64,000 nucleotides of DNA from Protula sp. h YS-2021 (lineage: Eukaryota; Annelida; Polychaeta; Sabellida; Serpulidae): NCBI GenBank assembly GCA_949752745.1, contig OX457029.1, positions 44,812,500-44,876,499 on the forward strand, read 5' to 3'. The notes under the pieces were generated by a model, which saw only the letters and a program-made list of their open reading frames with translations, had not been told where the DNA came from and did not search any database. Numbering within the stretch: position 1 is the first letter of the stretch; each line of letters starts with the position of its first letter. Below are positions 14,741 through 26,895 of this stretch, in pieces. The translations under genes were made by a program, and so were the position numbers.

Positions 14741-17700
14741 GAGTCTGTCTTTTTGTACATAATTTTAACCTATCTTTTTGCTAAAAAGCTGGTGATTTCT
14801 TTCTGTTTCAAACCGTTAGTCCAATTCCCAGCTGCTTTAGCTCAAAGTAGACGTGTCAGTGACAAATGTACCGTTTCAGTATCCCGCTGGAGCTCTAGAT
14901 AAGCCAGACAGTCAGTAAAAAGTTTTACTGCTTCGCCGTGGGTGGGTGGAGCATTTTCTTTGATCAGTCCTTATTAGTCCTGGTAACTCGTTCGCGTTAT
15001 AATCCTTAGTTTATTGACAAAACCATGTCCATCGCAATGGTATTAAGCCATTAGATTATCATGCAGTGTATCTACGCGAGATATTACTATGGCTACCAAG
15101 TAAAGGGGCAATTTAGTGCCCTAAAATACTCAGAATTATGTGTACACAATAACAGACAATGTGCCGCCGCATATTTGACAAGAATTAAGGCACACAAAAT
15201 GCAAAAGAATTGCGAGGTTTTCTGAGTTCGGATATGGCAGTAAATGTTCGGGGGACACGTTTAGAAAATAAAGAACTTAAGCTACAATAGATGTGGATAA
15301 GAAAGAAGGAAAGGAAAACAAAACAGCGAAAATAAATAGGATTTGTTATCCAACTTTTTAATAAATCGAGCTGTTATTTCACAACCCTTAAAAATATGCA
15401 GGATTCTAAAATATATATAAAAAAAGCAACATGTAAAGCATTTAAACGAAACATTTAGAAAATAGATGTGATATACAAATGTCACAGATAAACGGTTAAA
15501 AACAGTGAAGAAATGGAAGGCAAAGTAGTCAGTAACAGTGATTCCATTACATTTAAATATGTAAAAAATACAGCCAATCACTTTCATTTCATGATAAAAT
15601 TTCAAACTGGACCCTAAGAGAAAATCTTTATGAATAGAACATAACTGACACCGATCTAAAAAAAGAAATGATACGATATAGAATATAGTTTTAATTATTT
15701 TAAACACAATTTTCAATTAACTTTTTATCAGACAAATTCCGCAAAAACAGACAAATCTGTCCAAAAACAACTTTATATCTGATTGGTTTGATTATCCCAT
15801 TTTCTTATATGAAGCTATAGAATACGAAAATTACTTCAGAAATTTTCACTCTTGATAAAATGCCTCTCAAACAAATATATGTGTATTTCTAATTGGTGTG
15901 AGTGACACTGGTATGACGGTGTGGGAAGTTTAAGTTTTTGCATGTGTGCATGATACTTTTATCTTTGAATTTAAACGCTCTTTTCTTCTTTTCAATTGAA
16001 ATTGGAACAATGTTTAGAGAAAATATTGCCCATAAACATATATTTTTAATATGAAAGTTTTAACTTTTTAAATTTGAAAACGAAAACAGCTCAACATTGA
16101 TAAATAAAAAGTAAATGGCTTTTGCTGTCGGACCTCTCCAACACAGACTGATAGCATATGATATCTAATTATCAAGCCTCATTCGCACAAATTTAATTTG
16201 AAAATTATTGTGTGTGCTATTAGTAAGCACATTTTTGTAAGAAACCTACATACACTGAAAAGTACTTCTGATGCGGAAAAGACCAAAGAGAGACTGCTTC
16301 ACAAAGTTCTCCCGCCTCCAATGAGTACCACTGCCCACATCACACCTGATGTCAGCAGTGCAGTCGAGAAGGAAAAAATAATGAAACGCGAACCACAATT
16401 TACAGAAAGAGTCCTGCTCGAGACCACAGGCCTACGAAACTGCTATCTCGCCTTGGTTTGCGGACTAATTGTCTGTCCTGGCAATGAGTCTGATCACGAC
16501 TCCTAGCAGACCTTGGCTGCGCCCGTCAGACTGGTAGCGTCTGATGTCTTCGACTTTAGAAACGAGTAACGACTCTCACACTGCGAGGCTTGCTGAACAC
16601 ATGAACTAAGCCTCTTATATAATGGAGACTAGCGCCGTCTGTGAAATGACTGAACTTTAGTGATTGGCTACTCTGATTAGTTTAGAAATTAAACTTCAGT
16701 CGTAAATAAAGAGAAAGATATGTTGCAAAATTTCAAATTGACATATATATTACATGTTGGTAGCGCTATGGAGCGAGTAGTGACGCATATTGTTTGAAGA
16801 GATGTAGCCAACGGGTCCAGCTGTTCAACGTCCAATTTAATCTTGCTATTATTTTACACAATATTTAACAACAATTCTGCCCCACGCGAGATGCAAAGTA
16901 GGAGAAGTAACCATGTAAATGATGCCACCTTTAGGTTTAAACCGAATACTTCCTTAGATGTTTAAAACTACATTTAAGATGTTTGATATTGGATTTTCCC
17001 TTATTGATCTCACCAATGCATTTGACACTGCCATAGAGACTGGTTGTCAAAAAAAGCAACTCTCTTTAAATACCAAAACAAAACGCTTTCCATATAAATA
17101 TGCGTAGCTCAATGAAATGTGATTGCCTGAGATCAGACATTTCCTATTAAACGGGATCAAGAAAAGGTTTATATATCAACAGTGACCATGTCCTTCAATT
17201 ACGCCCCATGACTATAGCTGAAACAGTCATGGAAATGATGCTGCTTTTCATATGTTACACTACACAATTATGCTAGAGTTAGGAGGTTGAATAAACTGCA
17301 TGCCATCCTCTCAACAATGTCACAATTGTCCTGTTGCATTCGAAAGTCCAACAGTAATTTGTCTATAAAGATATAGCCTAGAGTGTACTGTGTTGTTTAA
17401 GCGTTGTAAATAAATCTTGAAAATCGGTTGCTTTTAGATTTTAAAGTTTACTGAGAAATTCAAAGTGAAGTTGAAAAAGAGATTAGAAGTTATTAACAGT
17501 TATTAGCAAACATTCCCAAAACATCGGATGTAGAAACCTCTACGAGCGATTTCTGTTTTATTTTTAAATGGGCTAAATCTGTGAATAGCTCGGTATTTCT
17601 CGGCCATTCAATTTCAACTTTTTGATGCTATTTCTCAATTAGATTAGTAAGAACTGCCATTGCTTTAATCTATTGATGTATTTTACGACCGGATAACCTG

Positions 17701-18095
17701 GTGGTTTCAAAGACTCCAAGTAAATACTGCTTTCCCTTACTGATAATAATTTGTTTGATTTTGTGTAAAAGATAAGACATTATGCCTTCCGCAGCCATCA
17801 AGGGTCTCTTGGCTGGGGTTTCCATGTTTGCCATAGGGGTTATTATGTAAGTAAAATCCGTCAGATCTTTTGGTTGCCATAGTGGTTAAATTAGATAAGT
17901 TTATTGGGTCAATGATTCGGCCTTTATTGTAGACTACTTTAGATACTGTAGCCAATAACATCCCGAATTGGTGACGGGGCACGTGTTGCACTGGTCTGCC
18001 CCGGGGTAGGATTTGGGTATAAGAATATGTGATTTTGTCCCATCTTGAGTGATTCCGAGGTAACGCCCTCGAGATAAAAAGCACGGATAGACAGA
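14741..18095. other. Unassigned DNA
   Basis: No gene recognised. The 144-codon minus frame at 15282-15716 is Phe/Tyr/Ile-rich from AT bias. 16260-16640 is more GC-balanced and could be an old repeat, but I cannot place it. Confidence 0.5.
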
Positions 18096-18100
18096 AGGTC

Positions 18101-18275
18101 CAAGTCCTAAGAAGTTGACAAATTTAAGAGTCCCAAAAGGGGGCAAGAACTGAAGGTTCAAACGGTGGACAAAGTACTTATGAGGTCCTAAAGTGAACAA
18201 GAAGTTAAGATCCAAAAGTGGACAATATTAAGATAAAAGAACCGGATAATTGGTACGTCCTAAAGTTGGACAGTT
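18101..18275. repeat. Diverged ~26-29 bp minisatellite
   Basis: About six imperfect units near GTCCTAAAGTGGACAAGAAG. It lies just upstream of the LTR-like sequence. Confidence 0.7.
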
Positions 18276-18361
18276 ATTTGAGGCTGTTTATTAAGAATAA
18301 GTACTGAATATCTAAGTGGATAACTGGGTGTTTAAAGAAACACGGATTTATTTTAGAAAGT

Positions 18362-18814
18362 TGTAGGAGGAGCCAAGATAGTTTTCGCTAAGCTATTGTC
18401 ATTTCATTAATATTGTGTTGTTGTAATCACTTACCTGTATTTTAAGAGAAAAATGTAAAAGCCAATATACAGAAAATAGTCTGTACATTTCAGTATTGAA
18501 ACGTGTTATTCAATCATCAGTTTAAGTAGAATTCTGGTTTAGTGAATAAGTGTAAAGGCCGTGTACCTGAGATTAATGTGTGACTGAATATGTGTTGTTT
18601 AAGTTACCGTTGATGACCTTTATAACCACGTTGAAGAACACGTCCATCACGTTTTAACGCTGTTGACGTACCAGTAGGTTTTCTGTAGGGTGAACGCTTC
18701 GTTAATTGTGGGCGAGCGCACCCAGTGTGGACGGACAAGTGAATAAAGGATTCCAACGCGTCAGCGAACTATTTTCCGTTTTATTCCTCTCCTCGCAACG
18801 CAGCTTTCTAACAT
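18362..18814 (+). mobile_element. LTR-like sequence (possible solo or 3' LTR)
   Basis: The segment starts TGTAGG and ends TCTAACA, so it has TG...CA type ends. A AATAAA lies inside a sharply more GC-rich right part (18640-18810), as in an R-U5 region. I see no matching target duplication and no second LTR in the window, and no primer-binding site after the right end. An LTR is a fair guess; boundaries are uncertain. Confidence 0.3.
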
Positions 18815-18819
18815 CGGAT

Positions 18820-21460
18820 ATTAAGCAAACCGTACATTTTAAAGCATAATGAATATTTAAAGGTAGGTATATTTAACAATAACTTGCATTTTCTATGGCT
18901 AGTTATTGGCCTAACACATCATTTTCGAATCAATTGCAGTATAAAAAGTAGAGAACACCGGACCATGTAACGATTTGTTTTGTAACTCCCAATGTGTAAC
19001 AGTGAAACAGGCAACTCGACTAATCAGAAAGGAGTTGCTGGTGCACAAATCAAACATTGAATTTTAGAAAATATTTAAAATCAAATTTTAGGTGTTTAAT
19101 ATTGAATTTTAAGATTTTAAAATATGTAGTCAAATAGATAAATATTTGAAAATATGACAATAACTTTAAATGATACATACCATGTTGTTTTTATGGATTT
19201 TTGTTATGCTTTAGGTATATATGGCATTTTTACGTTTAGGAAAATAAATTGTAGCTGTTCCAGTCTATAATAACTTTCGTGAAACTTGGATTTATTGTAA
19301 CTAAGGAAGCCGTCTATGAAATTATACGAATGATTTTTTTCTAATTTTTGTTTTGCAACATTTATTTTTAACAATTGCTTTAAAACCATAACGGAGCTCA
19401 TACAATATTAGATTTCGCATTGTTTAAAATGACATCTATCTATTTTGATGCAAAACGCACAGTCAGCTCAAGAGCAAAAATCAGCATTTTAAATCACCTT
19501 GAATCGATATTCTTAATTAGCTGTCCAGTATTATCACAGAACGATGAAGGATCAATATTTTGGGTGGATGAATACATGATTGTGCTCCCCAGCTTGAACA
19601 TAATCAAATTATCCAGGTCTGCTTGGAACGTGTAATAAGCCACACACGTAAAATGACAACAATTTCTATTCGATTTTCCATTGACATTTTAATCTCACTA
19701 GTAATTCAGTTACAATTTCCACAACATAGTTTTCTCACTTGTAAACTTCATACATTTTTAACGTGAAATAGTGGGATGATATTTTTTTAATTCATCATCT
19801 TATATTTGTCATATTAAATGTTTAATTAAATTAATATTGAAATGACGCATTTTAAAGAGGTGAAGTCGAAAAAGAATACAGGTCTATTGTGTGTCCCCTG
19901 CCTACTGTTGAAGTAATGTTTCAGGATTGCTATTTAAGTAACTTGACCAAGTTGTCAGTACTTCAGCAACACTATACACATTTTTTAAAATCATGGATAT
20001 CACCATATGATGGTTTATCAAATAAATCTTGCTTTAACATACCTAGTTTTCAAAAAAATGGCCAAAAGTAATTGAAAGGCAGGGCAGAATTTGCTGCTTC
20101 AACTTAAAATGTCATGAATACTTTTGTACTTTTGAAAAATCCCTTTAGTAGAAGAGCACTGTTGAAAGAGATTACTAAGCATTTAAGCATGTGAGTTTCG
20201 TAGCTTCATTGCTGCAGTAATGGCATATGACATCACTTTTTAAAAACACATTATGTAAGACATTACTTCCTGTATGATAAATTCGTGAAGTACCAGTATT
20301 ACACAATTAGTATAAAGTGCAGCTCGTAGCACAACAGAACTAGTTTCAACACTTTAAAAATCCTCACATATATCTCTTGCTCTTTGAGTTTATGGTGCAC
20401 CCGAGCTTAAATATCATCTCCGGACTTATGTATATGTATGCGATATGTATAAAAGACAAGTTCTTGGCTAAGTCTGTATTAAAAAGCAATTGTGGTTAAA
20501 ACATGCGAGGAACAACAAGAAAGAGAAATGAATTGTTGCTTTCAGAAATTCTGCTTACTGTATGAAGAGGCGTGAGAAACAAAGAAAGTAAGATTTTATT
20601 TTGGTTGGTTATTTCTGTTTTTGATCTTCAAACAAACCCTCTACCTGTCTATTACGGACAAAAAGGCTCAGTCAATTGGATGCCTTTAATACACAGGTTC
20701 TAATGTATTATATGTGACGGTCCCCATATGTAATTTTTACTGCTCGATATGGATAAAGCGTTGACAGTATTAAAAGAGGGATAATTTGGACAATTAAAAG
20801 GAAACTATTTCATTAAAATACACCATGTGTTATTTAACAGCTGACCTCTGAACCGCCACAGAGTTGAGATGTGTGGGACAGCAACAACGTTCACATGAAT
20901 CTAAAATGTCTACCTTTTGTTAAAAATTTTGCCTTTAATCCTGGTGTCTAACACTGTCATAACTTTTATATTTAAAAGCGGAAAAATATCATCTATAGAA
21001 TTTGTCCATTTAGATAGGGAAAAAAGTCATCGTCTTCACTTGGTTGAATCTATAATTGCTACAGGGAAAGATTAATTTCAGGGAAACTAAAGCTTTCCAA
21101 GAGAAACTATAGTTTCCTTGATTCAGTCAGCAATTTGTGTTTGCAAAAATTAAACTGATCCCTAGAAAACTCTGCTTTCAAAACCTCACTCCGAACCGCC
21201 GAAGTACTTGTCATTGCGGCTTCGTATAATATCTAAAAAGTTGCGCGAATCGCATCGAGCCCATGTACGAGAGGTATTGGAATTATAACACCATTGCCGT
21301 GTTCCTCGAATGCCACTGCGAATGCGACTGCGGTTTACTCATCTGAGCTTCCGTGGCGCTCTTCCGCTTCGCTAAAGTTTGTCGCTATCTTTGTGCAATC
21401 GAATCAACCCTGCCATCGATATTTTGCCAATGCCGCTACCACCGGAACTATTGTCGCCAC
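18820..21460. other. Unassigned AT-rich DNA
   Basis: No gene or repeat recognised. The last ~200 bases (21240-21460) become GC-rich and continue the low-complexity Pro/Val/Thr tail of the broken integrase gene to the right. Confidence 0.5.
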
Positions 21461-21463
21461 CAT

Positions 21464-22214
21464 TCAGATCATCAACACCTCCACAGGGACCATCACCGTC
21501 GCCACTTGCACCGGAACCATCGCTACTGCCACTTGAACCGTAGCTGATGTCATTTGTCCTATCACATTTCCCACTGGATCATTACCACCACCAACGGGAC
21601 CATCGCCGCCTCCACTTGGACTATCGCTGCTACTGTTCATGAAAGCTAATAGAACGTCTTCGATTGGTAGTCTTTCGAGAATTTCAGGAGACAAAATCGC
21701 AGTGGAAATACCAATTATCTTTAAGTCACAGCCAAACAGGGCCTCAGACTGAGAGCATTCTATACCGGTGAGAAAGCTGTTTATTTTCTCAACAAATGGC
21801 GAAACGCACAAACATTTGTTAGATGGTTCTGGTATATCACAACAAATTTGTACACTCCACGTGGCATGGCCTGCATGTCAGTGAGATCAACCTGACCTTT
21901 CACACTGAATTCTTTTGTGAGAAGAGGGTCCACGATAGTTCCCTTTGCAGAAGGGCGTTTTTTTCCTTTCGTTCGTATTCGGAAGGAAATTATTTTAAAA
22001 GAACAACCGCATCCTGGGCAACGTTTGCGTACTTCTTTATTTCTTTAGCCATCTTATCTTTATCTCTGCCCCCCCTCCCCCTCCCCCGCCATTGAACAGT
22101 GGCAGTGTGGACCTTTCTGACCACGTCATACATGTTTTCCAGAGGAACGAAGCATTTGGATTCATAGTTTTTCGAACTTTGGTTTTGATGATATCGCCAC
22201 AGACATGACATCAT
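21464..22214 (-). pseudogene. Broken Ginger/KRBA2-type transposon integrase
   Basis: Read right to left on the minus strand, pieces appear in the order expected for an integrase of the Ginger / KRBA2 group. An N-terminal piece (22214-21990) holds ENMYDVVRKVH and KMAKEIKKYANV, the zinc-binding HH-CC domain. One His is present, but the CxxC pair is replaced (FPSEYERK) and a TAA stop precedes it. In another frame at about 21905-21800 comes GQVDLTDMQAMPRGVYKF, the start of the RNase H-fold catalytic core with its first Asp. The rest of the core, including the SDNG segment, is missing. The sequence then jumps to the C-terminal tail (21770-21640: EALFGCDLK, PEILERLPIEDVL), followed by Gly/Pro/Val low-complexity residues. 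The copy has stops, a frameshift and an internal deletion, so it is dead. Family naming rests on remembered motif similarity. Confidence 0.75.
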
Positions 22215-22870
22215 ATTTTCTCAACACAGTTTATCTCAAAAAGGCAATAAAAGGTAATTACACTGGCCATTGTCACTGAATACCTTTCACGTACATTTGC
22301 AATCACTAAATCTGTCTTTCGGAAAAAAAACACCTTTTGCGTACCCTTGCAATTATTTCCAATAGAATCCCACGCTCGATTAGTAAATTATCTCTCCTAA
22401 TTACACTTGGAAATTTTGGCAAAATCCTCTAGTGTATTGAATTTGTATGAAGATTTTAGCCGCAGTTGTGGCATGTTTATTCCGCTTTTTTGGTTTTGTC
22501 CATGGAACTAGTCAGAGGCCGTGACGGCTAGAAAGATAAAATTTAGATATGATAAACTTGAGTATGTCCAGTTGATCCTCCTGTATTATTTTAATTTGCT
22601 TAATTTTTTAATAATTAAAAAAACGACAAAACAAATTTGCGAAATAGGCGGCAAGACGCTGAGAGCAGTAGTTCAAACTGGCATGATATCAGCCTCGCTG
22701 TATTGATCGCCCAACTCTCAATGAAAGCCATCACAGCATGCGTGTGCAAGTTTAAGTTGGCTGCAGCGTTTTGGTTTTTTCCCAATTACTAAAGATTGAT
22801 GAAATTTGGCTCACTGATAGAGGTTGATTAGACGCCGCAAAATCCGTATTTTTTAACCATAGCCTTAGAG
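22215..22870. other. Unassigned AT-rich DNA
   Basis: No upstream part of the integrase gene could be followed past 22214. I see no other feature. Confidence 0.5.
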
Positions 22871-22874
22871 AACG

Positions 22875-23275
22875 ATTGACATTCTTAGCCATCTTCAATG
22901 TCAAAAAAAGGAAGTGGGCCATTATCTCGAAAACGGTTAGAGATAGAGCGCTTTTGAGCTTTTTTCGATCCCTTTACTAAAAGACGATATCTAACTGGTA
23001 TCTCGGTGACCTTGACCTCCTCGGCCATGGTCAAAGTCAAAAACCGGAAGTGGGTCATTATCTTGAAAAAAGTTAGAGATGGAGCGATTTTGTGCTTATT
23101 TTTGACCCTCTGGGCCTAATATGTAAGGAGTATCTCGGTGACCTTGACTTTCTCGATTATGGTCAAAGTCAAAAACCAGAAGTGAGCCATTATCTTGAAT
23201 GCGGTTAGAGGTAGAACGATTTTGAGCTTATTTTCGACCGTTTGGGCCTAAAAGGGATATGTAAGAGGTTAAGAG
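22875..23275. repeat. ~132-bp tandem repeat, three copies
   Basis: The phrase GGAAGTGGGCC / GGAAGTGGGTC / AGAAGTGAGCC recurs at about 22910, 23046 and 23178, giving periods of roughly 136 and 132 bp. Each unit also has CATTATCTCGAAAACGGTTAGAG and GGTCAAAGTCAAAAA. The second and third units share GTATCTCGGTGACCTTGAC. Copies differ at many sites, so the array is old. Confidence 0.85.
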
Positions 23276-23284
23276 TTCGTAATC

Positions 23285-24230
23285 GTATTTTTTGTGACCC
23301 CCAAGTGTAATTTTCGCTAGTCAGTAGCGAAAACGGTCTAGTTTCGTTTGCACTAGAAATGCTGTAATTGTCACTGAGTCTTTATAATTTGAGAAGACAT
23401 TGTGTATGATCTGACCATGATCACTAATAGAGTTCCGAGATTTGCAGTCACCCTGCAACAATAACCCCACAAGCTTCTTGCAAAAAAGCAAGCAATGAAG
23501 CCTTTTAAAAACTATTGCCACTACTTCGGTAATTTATTTCAGAACGACTTCACAAATACGGAGCGACGTTAATGAAAGATAGTCATTTGAACTACTAATC
23601 CTGTCCTTACCAACATAAATCCCAAATGACGAGGAAAGGTGATATAATCAGCGATATTGTGGGAAGCCTAGAGCATCCATACATTTCCATTAATTAGAAC
23701 GCTTTTAGGAGAACATTTCAGCATTACGCTATGGGGGTATCATAACACTGGATTCGCTTATTAAATGCGATTGACATGAATTTTCAAAGAAGATAAAACG
23801 ATAATACCTAGGATTATGCAACTTTGGAGTAATGGGCAACCCTCCATCACGCCCATTAGCTTTAGTCTCCGCCCCTCCGCCTTCCCCCCTCTTAATGAAA
23901 TGTAATAACAGTTTGGACGTTTTCGTAATTCTGACGGTTTTATAGCATTTATTTCTATTGCGATTACTTGTTTTCTTCAATATGTTACTGCATAGCGGCA
24001 ACACTATAAAATCACTGTCTCATCTTTTATAAAAATGGTCAATGGCGGATCTAAGGGGCGGGGGGAGGGGGTGGCGTAATTTTTATTAAGTACGCCGCGT
24101 TAAGCACGAAAAGGGGAGTTCTTTCAGAATTGAACTCCGCGTTTGGTTAAAAAAAGAGAGTATTATTTCCGCGTTTAAGGGTCGATTTAAAAAGTTACGG
24201 ACACTCATGGTAACCAGTTGGTACGTGAAT
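23285..24230. other. Unassigned DNA
   Basis: No gene recognised. A G-rich stretch (24048-24076, GGCGGATCTAAGGGGCGGGG) and the poly-C run to its right may be the two ends of one small repeat. Confidence 0.45.
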
Positions 24231-24233
24231 GCA

Positions 24234-24250
24234 CCCCCCCCCCCCCCCCC
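24234..24250. repeat. Poly-C run (17 bp)
   Basis: Uninterrupted C homopolymer, one of several in this window. Confidence 0.95.
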
Positions 24251-24772
24251 GTCCTGGGGTAGATATAAATGTCGTTCTCAGTGTACTTGAAGGCGTAGCT
24301 AAGCATCACACAAAAGAAATACAGAAGAGCGTGGCTGCTACAACGCCTGCTTACTTAAACTTGAAAACGAGATAAAAAAATGAACTGTGCAGTTTCGGAG
24401 CCCCGGAGATCGGACGAGCCTTAGGACTGAGCTAAAGTGGCCCCTGGGCCGGCCCCATTTCCGGGGTGGTTCGATCCTGGGGTACTGGTGTATATGGCAA
24501 GGTGAGTCGAGAAAATTACCTGAGTGCGTGCGGAACTGATATCTTCGATCTTACTTGCTTCTCATAGGGCAATCAATTTGTGGGCTTGCTGTTTTCATTA
24601 ATGACTTAAATGAGCTTTTCCTTTTCAGCCTATTTAATTGATAGTCAGAGCTACACTGTCAATTTTTTATTGGCGTATTTCTTCTCAGTCAGGGTTGGAA
24701 ATTAATCTCTTCCTGAAAGAGCATTTGTTTTTATGTTTGTTTGAAAACCAAACCAAAAATTGAAATATTGCG

Positions 24773-25474
<702 letters not shown>

Positions 25475-26662
25475 CTTTCACACGCGCACAGAACATAATT
25501 CTTATAAATGAAAAGTATATCTGTGCATGTGCATTCGGCCGGTTTCGTACTTCAAACCACGAAGACAAACAAAACTAAATCAAGTTAATGAACTCTTATT
25601 CATTTTGCTCAATGCTAGAAAACATCGATATGTGTATTTTCAATATATCGCAGTGGTGAATTGTTTTTCTAGTCATTCAAAAGCGTGTCTGATCTGATTT
25701 TATCCTTTATCGAGTCCTTTATATGTGTTTCAATCGAACCTCATATGGGACGCAATACTGGAAGAAATATACCACGTATTATTATGCCAGGTTCTTTTAA
25801 GACTCTCGCAATCCGGTTTCATATAAAAGGTTCCGTTGATCAGATAAGTAGATAAGGCGATGATACATTTTATTTCTCTATAGACCAATCTACGCCTTTG
25901 TTAGTAACGCCGTGAATGAACAGTGGTAATTTTATGTGTTTGGTACTCCAATAATTTACTCAGCGTGGGTACTTGAAATTTTTGAGCCAACAAAAAATGC
26001 AGTAATATTTTGAAACTTCGAAGAAAATGTAATTGTATCACTGTTAGTCGTACTTCATGAGTTTTTTAGTAGTATCATTTATTACTTTGAGAAGGATATG
26101 TTTGACATTAGCGATAAATCTGGATAAAGAAGGTAAGTAAATTTTAGAAAAAAAATTAAAAACCAAAAAAAAAAAAAAACCAAAAACAAAACAAAAACAA
26201 AACAAAAAACTAAGTGCACATATCCCCGTCTGTGTACAGTTCGAATACGGTTCAGTTAAACTGTTCAAATTAAGGACTAAATATTAAACTGTTTTTAAAT
26301 ATGCGGTTGGAAATAAAGCTCGAAAGTATGGCAGAATGAAGAATTCTTGTGTGAAAAAGTACAAAAAGGAAATTGTTCATTTTGTAAGATATCATTCCCC
26401 TATTATTCCCCCTTTTTAACGAGCATTTTGAGGGTGATTGAGGTACCATGCTCTGAACATTCCCCAGGCCAGATATCCCCGCTATTGTAATCTGGTCCAA
26501 CCAGCATAATATATCCATCCACCCACCCTTCCCCCTTGCCCGAATAAATCTACCACATTTTTTAACTGTTTCCAACTCAAATTTTTGTGGTATACTTTTG
26601 CCGCCCCCTCCCCCACACCGCACCATTCTGAACAAAATTCGGACCTATTCGCAGTTACGTAA

Positions 26663-26684
26663 CCCCCCCCCCCCCCCCCCCCCC
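26663..26684. repeat. Poly-C run (22 bp)
   Basis: Uninterrupted C homopolymer about 180 bp before the splice acceptor of the next gene. Confidence 0.95.
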
Positions 26685-26860
26685 GAGTAAATAATCATTC
26701 CATGGGGAGCTATACTGTTCTCAAAGGCTGTCCTGGTTTTCTTTCTCTTGGCGATTTGAAAAAGTGAAAAATATGTCATCTACCTGCATGGAACGTGTGC
26801 TGAGTAACGCTTCTGTATATTTCCGATTTATTCTTCTGATGTAAAATTGCTTTCGGTTGC

Positions 26861-26862
26861 AG
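26861..26862 (+). other. Predicted splice acceptor of 5' UTR exon
   Basis: TTGCTTTCGGTTGCAG ends here, a good pyrimidine tract plus AG. The exon starts at 26863 and reaches the start codon after 33 bases. An upstream non-coding exon is implied but not located. Confidence 0.5.
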
Positions 26863-26895
26863 GTCAACAGATATTGACAATTTCAAAAAGAAGCC

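Larger units (their letters stand above)
25500..26862. other. Unassigned DNA upstream of the plus-strand gene
   Basis: No exon recognised. An A-rich run lies at 26150-26210 and a 22-bp poly-C run at 26663-26684. The gene's 5' exon(s) must lie somewhere to the left of 26863 if the splice acceptor there is real. Confidence 0.5.

Noticed and set aside
15282..15716. 144-codon minus frame rich in Phe, Tyr, Cys and Ile
   Set aside because: Composition follows AT bias; no start context, domain or repeat-free support.
17737..18215. Two overlapping minus frames of 115 and 93 codons
   Set aside because: Partly over a minisatellite, no recognisable domain, and broken on comparison of frames.
24380..24500. 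tRNA-like GGTTCGATCC box with TAGCTCAGT on the other strand
   Set aside because: The A-box-like and B-box-like words are on opposite strands and no cloverleaf can be drawn.
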